Origin: Henricia sp. BOLD:AAB3569
Lineage: Eukaryota > Echinodermata > Asteroidea > Spinulosida > Echinasteridae
Direction: 5' to 3'
Length of the DNA: 64,000 nucleotides
NCBI GenBank assembly: GCA_037783545.1
Contig: JBBELK010001195.1
Coordinates: 186,001-250,000 of the forward strand
Shown here: positions 33,203 through 44,560 of the stretch, in pieces
Numbering within the stretch: the stretch's first letter is position 1
How the letters are laid out: each line of letters opens with the position of its first letter
The notes under the pieces: model-generated
The model's input: the letters and a program-made list of their open reading frames with translations, nothing else
What the model was told of the DNA's origin: nothing
Database searches by the model: none
Translations under genes and position numbers: made by a program

Positions 33203-34975
33203 CCGAAGTCGAAAAGTAAACAAATTGTTTCACGGCATACTAACGAAAGCACAAATCAACGTCACCCAATAAATTTGGGTTAGACAGTTCAAAAAAAGTA
33301 AAGAATCTTATTTTCGTTCGAGTCTGGGAGTATTTAAAAGCCTGTATTTATGTTTACTACCAATGCCAATCTAGGTTTACGTGAATAAAACGCAATTGGG
33401 CCTAGAGTTACCTTTCGAATTAAGTAATTATATAAGTAGGCTTAATTTACTTATGACAAGAAATTTAATCTGTTATCATGGGATCTAAGTTTTAATAACA
33501 AGGAGGACATTGAAGATTAATGAGGATTAATGAGGATCTTAAGAATACAAGTGAGCCTAGCATACTCTGAATTAAGCAAGTAGTTTAAATTATTGATGAA
33601 AAATGCATCCACTAGTCGAAAATTAAATATCTATATATGAGTGAATGAGCAAAAGTATGGATACAAAAAAAAAAGGAACTGGGCAAAACAACCGTCTATA
33701 ATAAAGCACAGCATTGCTTTAGAGGCCAGAGCGGAAAATCACTGCTGCAACATACGTAAAGTTGGTGCGTATAAAGTAAATATATATATGGGTCCAAAAT
33801 TGAAAATCTCAGCGGATAAACAGCGTCCTCTACAGGCAAATAACCATCCGAAAACTCCATGGGCCAATACAATAGACTCGAGATGGTCGTAAAATCCCAA
33901 CTGTGTTGGTGTTAAAAGCCGTGGTTGAAGATGAACGAACTTTAAGGAAGGACTTTTAATGAATAGCGCATCTTGAGCACTACATAGAGTTGTAGTTTGA
34001 ACGTTATACAACAAACTAAGTATGAATCATATAAGAAAAACGTTTATTGGAAAATTTAATCCAGGGAAAATTGGAAATATTAGTTTCATGACCAGAAATC
34101 GTCCTACTAGCGTATAAAATTTCATTCGCGCGCCCGTAAAACATGCATTTGGCCAAATAGACAAGAATTCACCTCCAAGAACAGAGGATATTGACGCAAG
34201 TCATTATGAAAATTCAAGACAGTTTCAAGACAAATTATATAAGCGCGAAACAGTGCCGTTTGTATAATCCTATAAGCCCGTACGCGTAGCGACGAGAAAA
34301 TACTCACGGGGCTAAAACTAGGAATTACGTTTAATTGGATAAGATACTTAAAAGTATGGAAAGAAAACAACGTAGAAAATAAATAATTTTGCTGAAGTGG
34401 GACTTACGTACTATTTTATGAATATTGCCTGTAGTGTTGAATACGGGAGGAATTTTACATCAGTCGTGCATACTTCGACCGAATAGCAATAAGTAATTCA
34501 AACGAGATGCAAATCAATGCAAAGCAAAACAGGAGCCAATGATTAGATATCTTATTGGAAACGCCCTTAAATTTCCGTGTGACCGAAATTGACATCACCG
34601 ACAAAACAAAATCTTACCGAAAAAAAAAAAATTTCTATACTTTCCAGAAATTGTATTGGGTTCCGTTCCTTATGACTGTCCCATTCCTACCAAACTTTCA
34701 AACGACGAACCTTATTTACTCCGCAGTTTTTCAAATTAATAACAGGGATGCATGCTGACGAATGTAATGGAACGGATTCCCCAGTATGCTTTAGATAGCA
34801 GCCAATCGCCGACGCGGACAACGGCCAGCATTACCGAGTACATGTATCACATGCGTGCACGGTGTTTACAGTCTGCGCGCGTGACATTTGAATGCTTGCA
34901 ATCGTGCTACAATGCACTGCAAGCGTCCTGATTGGTCCAGCAGAGGCGACAGGATTTCTGTCGCTAGTCCCACCG
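33203..34975. other. Long AT-rich non-coding interval
   Basis: No gene, RNA or clear repeat recognised. Open frames of 60-90 codons look random. The 34830-34980 stretch is richer in CG and GTGCAC words. Confidence 0.4.
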
Positions 34976-34989
34976 CCAAATGGGGCCTT

Positions 34990-36273
34990 TTTCAACAGGG
35001 CCACTGTACGCAGGAGTTGGGGAGTGCGTTAAAGGGGCACTGTTGCAAGAGGATGACATAACACATAACCGTAGACAAACACAAAACAAGACAGACTACG
35101 TACAGGAGGCTGAAAACATCCACACAGAATATTCAATAACAATTATAAATGACACACCGATAAATTTAACAATGATGATGATATTTGTCAATGATATTTG
35201 TCAAGGAGCCATGACTTGAGGGTTTTCTTGAAGACAGGAAGACTTTTAATTAATTTAAACTCATTGCACAAGGAGTTCCAAAACTTAGGTCCTTGAAATG
35301 ACACCCATTTTGAAGATTTGGAGAGGCGTACATACGGTATATGGAAGTATTTATAGGACCTTGTATGATAAGTATGAACATCAGTGTTTAGAACAAACAT
35401 AGTTCGAAAAGAATGTGGCAGTACCCCAAATACAAATTGAAACATAAATATACCAAGTTGAAGCAAATATATATCATTGACTTTTAGAGTCCTATGCATA
35501 CAAAACAATGGATCAGAGGGACTATGAAAAGGGACACCGTTGATAATTATCAACGCTTTCTTTTGTAAAACAAGAACCCTATTCAATAAATAGGCATCTG
35601 ATTTACCCCAAACCAGAATACCATAATTAACACGAGGTAATATTAGACCATTGTATAAACTCAACAATACATTGGAAGGAAAGAAATGCTTGATCTTATT
35701 AATAACACCTATATTTCTGGAAATCAATTTGCATAAATAATTAATATGGTTATTCCAACTTAATTTCTCATCAATAAATATACCTAAAAATTTAATACAA
35801 TCACAATATGCCAATGGATTATTATCAAGAAAGGTATCACCAATGTCGATACCCTTTGAATTTGTGAATAGCATAAAGCGAGTTTTATTAATATTAAATG
35901 ACAACTTGTTAGCCTTTACCCAGTTGGAGATATTAATAAGTTCGGCATTAATAATATCAAAAAGTGCATCAATGTTCCTATGGGAATAAAATAGATTAGT
36001 ATCATCGTCAAACATAATATAAGAAAATCGTGTTGAAGAATTTGGAAAATCATTGATATAAATGGAGAATAAAAGAGGTCCCAATAGGGAACCCTGGGGT
36101 ACGCCACAATGTACATCCTTCAAACATGAATTTTTCCCAGCAATACTAACATACTGTTGCCTATTAGAGAGATAATTTCTGAACCACTCCAAGGCAATAC
36201 CTCTTATACCATAATGAGAAAGTTTAGACAAAAGAACAGAATGATCTATGGTATGCACACTCCAGGATCGCAA
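34990..36273 (-). pseudogene. LINE reverse transcriptase, 361-codon 3' part (CR1/Jockey-type), 5'-truncated
   Basis: An uninterrupted minus-strand frame 36273-35188. Motifs in order: TIDHSVLLSKL (RT motif 2a region), YGIRGIALEWFRNYLSNRQQ, GVPQGSLLGPLLFSIYIND (motif 4/B), MFDDDTNLFYS (motif C), KLSFNINKTRFMLF, FLGIFIDEKLSW (motif 7), NYGILVWG, and a C-terminal RSYKYFHIPYVR…FWNSL block. The catalytic F-A-D-D is F-D-D-D here. The alanine is replaced but both key Asp remain. It begins abruptly at ~36265 inside the RT, as expected from 5' truncation by target-primed integration; 35187 to ~34990 is the 3' UTR. The frame has no stops, so the insertion is fairly young. It cannot be autonomous. Confidence 0.9.
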
Positions 36274-37690
36274 CAGCTGACTTCCCTACTATAGGCAACA
36301 TACATGTATATGGAGTGCAGTGAATTTCTTGGCACGAATTTGTTCCTCGCACATTGACGAGCCTGTGTCTTTAATTAAGATTCTTGTTTGTTATAATGCT
36401 GTTGTTCCTTGATTCCACAGAAAGGTTTCATCTGTAAATTAAAGTGAGGCTTTACAAACAAATTCCATATTACATGTAGCCCATTCTGTGCACTTCGGCA
36501 TTCAAACTAAAGCTATTTGTGTCCAATCGGCAGAAGGCATTCACTACATGTACAGTGACTAGCGTACATGTGCACTGTATATTTTGAAACGATATTTCTA
36601 GAACTTGCAAATAATCGTCGCCTCATGCCCAGATAGATGAAGATTTCTGAATAAGGGGACGTGTTTCAGAAAAGGTATGAATTTCTCTATGTGTGAAGGT
36701 ATTTTGTAAGTCTCTGTCTTGGGCGAGAGGAAGATTTCGCTCAAATTATGTAGCAATTTCGCTACAAAAAAAGTCTGGCCGCTGGGGGTGGTTATTAAAC
36801 GCTCTGGCAGCGCTATCATGTACGTGCAAGCCAAAGACATTCGGGCTGGTGTGTTCATGACTGGTATGACCGTTCCGTTCCAACGTTCCAAGTTTTAACA
36901 ATATCCTCTTGGGGCAGTGCTTCCGGGATCATCATTCCTCATAGGTGGCAGGACATGCAGATGTTGAATATCCTAAATGGATTCAACCATGCCTGGAATA
37001 TAGCGTATGTTTTGTCTTACTGCTCCTTGATCGCTATGTACATAGTCCTTGGCCCTATTGGACCATCTGGCAACATATCTGTTGGGGAAAAAAGTAACTT
37101 CAATATGTAAGGCTTCTGTCAATTCCTTAGTTTATGCATAAATTCCTTACTTTATGCATTTCTATTGGCTGAGAGAATGTCACGTTATATTAGTTATCTC
37201 GTGGTCTCAGCATGTATGGTAGGGGCTCAATACATGCATGGACACCCATGATTTTTCTGATAATGACATATAAACCATGCAAAAATGTTAATTCGATGGT
37301 AGAAATGCCAAATTACAAAGGAAAAGACTCATGAATTTACTATCTACATACTAAGAAAAAAATGTTGTCCCATAGGTATATCAGACTGTCACAATGTCGG
37401 TCACAATGTCTGTCCCATGGGCTCTCAGTGGGCTCTGTGCATAGTAATCTTTCACAATGGCCCTGCAATGTGTGTAACGCACTCAATAAAACAAAATTGT
37501 CGTATGCAGCACGCTGAATGAACATGGCGTATGTTATACTGAAAAAAATGAAATTTGGGATGATTAGGCACCACACTGTTGTGTTTGCAAAAATTTAAAA
37601 ACGATAAAGTTTACTATTGAATTTCGGCAAGTTGTACTGACAATGCACACGTCAACTGTTTCTCCTATTAGTCGAGTATCTATTGGGGAC
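36274..37690. other. Non-coding interval
   Basis: No gene or clear repeat. Open frames under 100 codons at 36598-36891 and 37340-37576 show no family motif. Confidence 0.4.
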
Positions 37691-37699
37691 CCCCGTGCA

Positions 37700-37719
37700 C
37701 CACCCCCCCCCCCCCCCCG

Positions 37720-37752
<33 letters not shown>

Positions 37753-37783
37753 CCCCCCCCCCCCCCCCCCGCCCCCCCCCCCC
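37700..37783 (+). repeat. C-rich tract, ~80 of 84 bases C
   Basis: C-runs broken by single G. The opposite strand is a long G-run with quadruplex potential. It generates spurious poly-Pro and poly-Gly frames. Confidence 0.95.
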
Positions 37784-37799
37784 AGTACTAAACCAAACC

Positions 37800-40406
37800 A
37801 ACTGTTTAAGGTGCATTTTATGGTCCTTAAACACATTTTTGATGTTAACAGTAAACAAAAAACCGATACACTCGATATATTTAAAATGGCGGCCAATATG
37901 GCCGCCAAAAAATGGTCTAAAATCATATATTGGCCAAATAATATGATGAAAGCACTTATAAAATTGCTAGTTATGTTTTTGACTCTGGCAAATTTATTTT
38001 TGGGGTCCTCTTTTTTCTATCATGCTTCAGATTCAAAATAGTGGCCAATATGGCGGCCAATATGACTGCCAAAAGTGGCAAAATATGAGAAATATGATAT
38101 ATAATAGACACAAATAACGATAAACATATTTAACAAAGGTTATATGTTTCTGACCCTCGCAAATTTATTTCTGGGGTCCTCCTTTTTCTATCATGCTTTC
38201 AAATAAAAATGGCGGCCAATATGGCTGCCAAAAGTGGCCAATATGAGAAAAATGATATACATGTATAATGGAAAAAAATATGATAAACGCATACATGTAC
38301 ATTAAATGCAATCCCCAGAATTAACTACACCCTTTTAGGGTGCCTTTTATGATCCTGAAGCATATCTGGAATGTTAACAATAAAATAAAATGCTCTAGCG
38401 ATATCTATATGGCGGCCAGTATGGCCACTAATATGTTCAAAATGAAAAAGATCATATATTAGCCAAATAATGAAAAAATCATTTATACAATTGCTAGAAC
38501 TTTTATTTTATGTTTCTTACCGTCGCAAACTTTATTTTTGGGGTTTTCTACACATTTTTTGGGTTTTCTGCTCCAAATTCAAAATGGCTGCCAAAAGTGG
38601 CCATGTATGAGAAGAATGATATATAATGGGCCAAAAATTATGGTAAACACGTACATTTAATGCACCCCACAACCTTTTAAAGGTCTTTTATGATCCTAAA
38701 TGATATTTTGGATGTTACCAATTACGCAAAATGTTCTCGAGATATCCAAGATGGCGGCCAAAGTGCCTGCCAAAAATGCTAAAGGTATAATACAAATTTT
38801 AGTTGAAAGTTGTTTTCCACCACAATATAATTTATATAGTCATTTTTGCTATCATGCTCAAAATTGAAGATGTACCCATCTTCAATTTTGAGCATGCATA
38901 TCAAACGTGGCCAAATATAAGAAAAATTACACATAATAAAACAAAAAAAGACGCACCTTCAAGAACTAACGCACACCAAGCTTTAGGGTGCCTTTTGATG
39001 TCATAAAACATGTTAATTAGGAAATGGTCTGGTGATATCCAGGATGGTGGCCAGTCACCAAATATTTACAAAAATAGAAAAGGTCATATATTGCAAAATA
39101 AAGATAAAAACGTATACAATGATTAGTTATATATTTTTTACTCACATGTTTGTTATATGGTGTGCTACTTTGCTACCATACTTTAAATTCAAGATAGCGA
39201 TCAATATGCCTGAACAGTAGCCAAATGTAAGAAATATTACATAACATTGTTTTTCAGGTCTACAAAAAAAGATTAAACATCCTCAGTATTATTTCCATGA
39301 TCACAACAAATATGATCTGAGAGACACAGATATGGGATAAGACAATGGAGTGGTTGTTCGTGAAGAGGAAGTCAAAAGTGGGATCAAGGGAGTGATTCCA
39401 GAAACATTAACGGTATTGAAGTGTGCAGAATTATCGGGGTACACAACATGTGACCAACTCAATACAATTCTAAATTGGATGTGCTTATAGAGCAGTTTAA
39501 TTGTACACTCCTCAACATGATATAAACCAGCGAGATACAGAGGGATTAGGATGGACATTTTTCCTGTACGATATTTCTATAAAGATGCATCCCTTGGGTA
39601 TACTGGGGAGACACCTATCTAATATGCCATGCTACAGTGAGGGAAGTTTTAGTTTCACTGGATCTTTTAGTGGATCAGGATCATTTCAGCGAGGAAGGGA
39701 AAACGCACTATATAGCACAGCCAGCACAGCAGACATTGTTTCTCATATTAGGCCTCTTTTGGCAGCCATGCTGATCGCAATTATGAAAGTAAAAAAGGGA
39801 TAGCATAAAAATGATTTTTTAGGGTAGAAAACATATTTGCTGAAGCCATATTGGCCGGCATCTTGGATATCTCGAGGGCCGCAGGTTTTTCTCTGTTAAT
39901 ATCCAAAATGTTTTCATGGATCAACGCACCCAAAGGTTGTTATTTATTGGGGAGGGTGTGTGTGGGTGTGTGTGGTTTGGGGTGAGGAGGTCAATTTAAT
40001 TCATTCATTTAACATATTTTGGCTGATATGTATCACTTTTGGCAGCCATATTGGTTGTGAGCTCAAATTTGAAGCATTATAGAAAATAGGGGTCATAAAC
40101 ATATAAATATCAATTTATAAATGCTTTTATATTCGGCCTATGATCTTTTTCATTTTAGACTATTTTTGGCGGCCATATTGCCACCATCTTTATCTCCGGA
40201 AGATTTATTTTAATAATATTAACATCCCAAACTGTTTCAGGACTCTAAAAGCCACCATGAAAAGTTGGTGAGGTTAGTTCAGCGGGAGGGGGTTGCATTC
40301 AATGTATGCATTTTTGTTTGTTATTGTATATCATTTTTCTCATATTTTGCCACTTTTGGCAGCCATATTGGTCGCCAATTTTGAATTGAGAGCATGATAG
40401 AAAACA
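37800..40406. mobile_element. Inverted tandem-array element (GGCGGCCAATATGGC monomers)
   Basis: Plus-oriented monomers of ~300-350 bp from ~37880 to ~39260 carry AAATGGCGGCCAATATGG, GGGGTCCTC and TATCATGCTT. From ~39820 to 40406 the same words occur reversed (GGCAGCCATATTGG, AGCATGATAGAAAA). The ~560-bp core (39260-39820) is unrelated. Monomers are more diverged than at 26.3-29.1 kb. No outer terminal repeat was identified, since the left end abuts the C-tract. Confidence 0.65.
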
Positions 40407-41614
40407 GGATCACACCAAATTCTCTGTGTGTAGCATTTTGTCGAGGTGACGCGTGTCCAATTTACCCGCTTTTATAGCCCTGCGCACTCTTTTGCGATTT
40501 ACCGCCCTATCGGCCCACATACCGGAAAGGTTTGCGCTGAAACTTCGGGCCGGTCTAACCGTACATGAACGACTGGGGCAAATCAAACTCGTTTTTTTAG
40601 ATTGTTCTGCATCATCCGAGTGTTTGGTAAGAATCTGGTTTTTGGCCGGTAAATCGCAAAGGTAAATCATAAATCGGCGGGGTTTATATTGGGTGGATAT
40701 ACACTGAGCCTTGAATCGCGTCGCTTTAAAAAAGGCCATGTGGAGGGAAATGAGGCACTGAAAACCACATAATTTACAGAATAGTAAATACACATCACAT
40801 ACGATTTTGGCTGGCGGGCCATTTTTGCAAAATTAAGCAAATACATTCTGTGCTAAGCAAAATTTCGGGCTAAACAGCGCCGTGAAATTGGCTCCCATGA
40901 AACTCACATTATACGTATACGCGTCAATACAGCGCTCCTAGTTTTACGCCGGATGAAACACAACAGCCGTCTGTCAAAGCTACCTGTTCAAAACAGATGG
41001 ACGCGTTTGTCGACGGCCGTTGTATCTTGCATTTATTATAGGGAATGAAATTTTGGCAGGCGTCTGGCGGGACTTTTGCAGCAGAAAATTCGTCTGGCGA
41101 GGGCCATTCCGTACTCTGTGTGATGTGCTCTTTCATCTAATCTTAGTTTCATGTGGTACTTCGAATGTTTGATCCAGCGCAATTTTTGGCCCCCTTTGGG
41201 GGGTCCCCAGCAGTCAAACGTACGCAGCAGAGGGACCCCCCGGCAGACGCACAGATCTGCAAATACTACATGTAGGTCGCTTCCTAAATGTTCCTGCCCT
41301 AGGCCTCGGTTGTTGGTACCTCGTTCGTCTAACCAAAACCCTCTGGGCTGCCGGTCTATTAGTGCATGAAATCTCAAATGGTAGTTTTTGCCGTGTTTTA
41401 AAAAGAAAAACTGTTTATCACTAAATTCATGTTTCCTCACCATATTTAGACTTTCTGTGGTGTTATCATGTCATAATAAATATGAACAATTACTCAGAAT
41501 CTTCTAAGCTATCGATTCCAATAATTATTTTCCTTAAATTCGAGTTGTGACAAAAAAATAACCATTCTGGCTAGCTGAGGTTACCTCAGCCCTAACTTTA
41601 TTATGTGGTTATCT
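40407..41614. other. Non-coding or unrecognised; two open frames on minus strand
   Basis: Minus-strand frames at 40410-40793 (127 codons, basic, Cys near both ends) and 41036-41443 (135 codons) are the longest here. I recognise no domain, no splice context and no codon pattern that argues for a gene. Composition is more GC-rich than the adjoining array, so it may be unrelated host DNA. Confidence 0.35.
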
Positions 41615-42196
41615 GTATTAGGGCCGAGGGAACTTGTCAACATGAACACGATTTCTCAAAACATTTAAATCAAAATGTGTCATTTTTTACCCGTGACACA
41701 CTAATTACCCGGCCCTTCGACTCACCCAAACCTTGTCAGGCATAACTACTAAGGGAAATAACGAGCCACGATAAAGATTCAGCCTACAATTGCAGCGAAA
41801 AAAGGAGGCATACTGAGTTATCGGTTCGCTCGAAAAGAGGGTGATTGCTTTGTGCACAGAATGGTGTGCACACTTATCTGTCGGGTGTGCGCGTCAGTCG
41901 GTTGGTCGGACGTACGCGGTGTGGGTGCGGATAAGTGTGCACATTAGTCTGTGCACAAAGCAATGAGCGTCGTCCCGAGCGAACCCACAACCCAGTATCA
42001 TGAGTATGCCTCCTTTTTTTCACTAAAATTGTAAGCCGAATCTTCATCGTGGCTTGTTATTTCCCTCAAGGATTTGCGTAGTGGTTATGCCTGACAAGGT
42101 TTGGGCGAGTCCCAGGGGGAATTTAGTGTGTCACGGGGAGAAAATGACACATTTTTATATCGTTTTCATGTTGACAAGTTCACTCAGCCCTAATAC
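41615..42196. mobile_element. Fold-back MITE with ~285-bp arms
   Basis: TGTATTAGGGC at 41615 and its inverse ending at 42196. Arms match through GAACTTGTCAACATGAA, CACCCAAACCTTGTCAGGC, GAGGCATACT and GCTTTGTGCACAGA, with scattered differences. A short centre lies near 41905-41925. No ORF. Confidence 0.8.
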
Positions 42197-42220
42197 ATGT
42201 AACATCAGCTAATTTTGGCC

Positions 42221-42793
42221 TAGTCTTGGCCCAAGACTACTCTAGTCGATATTGGTTTGTGTACGCGTTGGCCATTCCCAATCAGCGAGTGACCCAAATA
42301 CAGCAGCGCGTCGGAATGCAGCGAGCGCGACCCAGACATATACAGCGCTTGACCCAAATACACCGCGTGCACACGCTTCGAATGGTTTGAAAAATATAAG
42401 GCGGCTTACAAGAATCATCGAACATGACCATTTTTATCGTTGCTAATATTTTCGGTGGCATAAGTTTCTTGGCAAATGTTTGCAAATATATTTACAAACA
42501 TGTTTGCAAAGGCGTATGACATCGCAAAATACATTAATTTTGTTAATTGCGACATTGCAAATATTTGCAAAGATATCTGTGGTATGCCATGTCCCTTGTG
42601 TGCCATCATAAAACCCTCTGCAGCTATTTACATAAAACGGTACCGCCCGAAATGCTGAACTTCTGGGAGAGATTCCCAAGACTACTCTAGTGAATAAAGG
42701 CTGGCCAGATAGTGCTGCAAGAGGGCGCACTACTAGGAATGGCCAACGCGTACACAAACCAATATCGACTAGAGTAGTCTTGGGCCAAGACTA
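42221..42793. mobile_element. 573-bp element, perfect 58-bp TIRs, 9-bp target duplication
   Basis: 42221-42278 (TAGTCTTGGCCCAAGACTAC…) is the exact reverse complement of 42736-42793. Flanks ATTTTGGCC (42212-42220) and ATTCTGGCC (42794-42802) form a 9-bp direct duplication with one difference. A 9-bp duplication fits Mutator-like elements. The internal 457 bp has short GCAAATAT/TTGCAAA repeats and no transposase. Confidence 0.82.
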
Positions 42794-42802
42794 ATTCTGG
42801 CC

Positions 42803-43390
42803 AGGTTCGCATTGGCATATGCTGGACAACTCGCACCGGGGACAACTCGTGCGCGGCCCGGGACAACTCGTACCGAGACAACTCGTACCCCTTTTGTTGT
42901 TATCATTTTGTTGTACATTTGTTTAATGTCCTGCGAAACATTCCCCCACCCCCAATAAAAACAGCAAAAGTTTAAGAAAACATCGCAACAAAAAAAGTCA
43001 GCCAAGTTGCAGTGACAGACATCACGGCATCAATTTCGATAAAGTCCTGGTAAAAATCCCGGCAAATGTCCCGGAAAGTTGTGGCAGAATGTAGCTGAAA
43101 TTGTGTGAAAAGTGTTTCAGAAGGGGCCGGCAAAAATCCGAATGTCCCGACAAATGTCCAGGTAAATTCCTGACAAAGGTCAATGCGACCTTTACGGTAA
43201 AAGTGTCGTTCCAAATACAAGAAGGAACAGAAGTGCCGGGAAAAAATTCTTTGCAGAAAAGAAAGTCAGTGAAACGCTTTCACAAAGTAGCACGCGCGTA
43301 CACGATCATGACGATGGAAAGGCCAGGGTTCGAGTTGTCCTGGGTACGAGTTGTCCCGTTTCCGGATATGCCGATGCATATCAAGCGCCT
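42803..43390. mobile_element. Fold-back structure with GACAACTCG arms
   Basis: At 42828-42890 units of GACAACTCGTAC type read in plus orientation. At 43325-43365 they are inverted (GGTACGAGTTGTCC). Outer flanks GGCATATGCTG (42822) and GGATATGCCGATG (43366) are also inverted. The core is ~430 bp, non-coding. Confidence 0.6.
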
Positions 43391-43444
43391 TTGTCCGCCA
43401 GCGCGCGCTGGTAACACCATGCCTACCTTGCTAAAGTTCAGGGG

Positions 43445-44095
43445 TTTACAGTCAACTCGACCGTTTGCCAACTCGACTCCTACCAACTCGATCGTCGTAC
43501 CAACTCGACCGTCGTACCAACTCGACCGTCGTACCAACTCGACCGTCGTACCAACTCGACCGTCGTACCAACTCGACCGTCGTACCAACTCGACTTCACA
43601 GGCGAGTCAACTCGACCTTCGAATTTGAAATTAGCACTATCCGTGATGTAAACAATCACTTCTAATCAAAATTTGGTTAATTCTACTTTGAATTTTTGTG
43701 TGGTTCAAGAAAATATGTTGACAAACATTCCACCTGCATTTTCACCGTGCAAGGCCGATCACGTTGACCAGCCTAAGCGCCGGTGGCGGCCCACACCGGG
43801 CTGGCGGCGGCCAGAGAAAATCACACCGGTTGTGTTTTATCATATACACATCCTCAATCACACGTGGAAATCCGGAATTTTTATTCTCGTGGCCTTACAT
43901 GGATGGAAGAAGTTTAGTGTGACACAACGGACGAGTTGACTTTTGCAATTAAACGTGCAACGGTCGAGTTAGACAACAGTCGGGTTGGTACAACGGTCGA
44001 GTTGACGCCTTCAGTTGAGGGCACGACGGTCGAGTTGGTATGACGGTCGAGTTGGTAGGAGTCCGAGTTGGCAAACGGTCGAGTTGACCTGCACC
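43445..44095. mobile_element. Fold-back element with 17-bp minisatellite arms
   Basis: 43450-43620: about seven units of CAACTCGACCGTCGTAC. 43930-44095: the same units inverted (GTCGAGTTGGTACGAC). The core is ~310 bp (43621-43929). The left edge GGTTTACAGTCAACTCGACC matches the right edge GGTCGAGTTGACCTGCACC in inverse. An open frame of 175 codons through the left arm is produced by the repeat. Confidence 0.75.
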
Positions 44096-44560
44096 AGCTG
44101 AAGTTGCTCCGGTTGCATGTATCATGTATGATGTACATGATGTACCATGTGCATGACGATAATGTGTAGTGGGTCCAATGCATGATGTCTTGCACTTTAG
44201 ACAAAACCATTTCAGGGGGAAGTATTCTAAGGTCATCATGTTTATATTGTGTAAGTTAAGCGTAAATCTGTGAACATTTTTTTTTATTTTCGAGATACCA
44301 ATCATGTATACTGCCTTGAAGTACAAAACATATTAAACAGGCCACACATCAATTTAGGTTTTCTCATTAAATCTGCAGTTGCTGATGCTTGATGTGTCAT
44401 TTTAAGTTTTAAAAAAATGCAAAAGAAATCTATACATTTTGTAATTTATTTTAGACTTTGGAGGCGACATGCAAATCGTACTAGCTGAGATATTAACCTA
44501 TTGAAAGATGTATGATGTGGGCGTGTGTGGGCATATTCCCCCCGCTCCCCCACCCCCCCC
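44096..44560. other. Non-coding spacer
   Basis: CATGATGTAC-type words at 44120-44150; otherwise nothing recognised. Confidence 0.35.

Noticed and set aside
37564..38041. Poly-Pro/poly-Gly frames of 87-132 codons
   Set aside because: Translation of the 84-base C tract.
40410..41443. Two minus-strand frames of 127 and 135 codons as host genes
   Set aside because: No recognised domain, splice signals or codon bias; left as unrecognised.
43450..43620. CRISPR array
   Set aside because: 17-bp units are contiguous without spacers.
43101..43628. 175-codon plus-strand ORF
   Set aside because: The second half is the 17-bp minisatellite (17 bp cycles all frames) and the first half has no domain.
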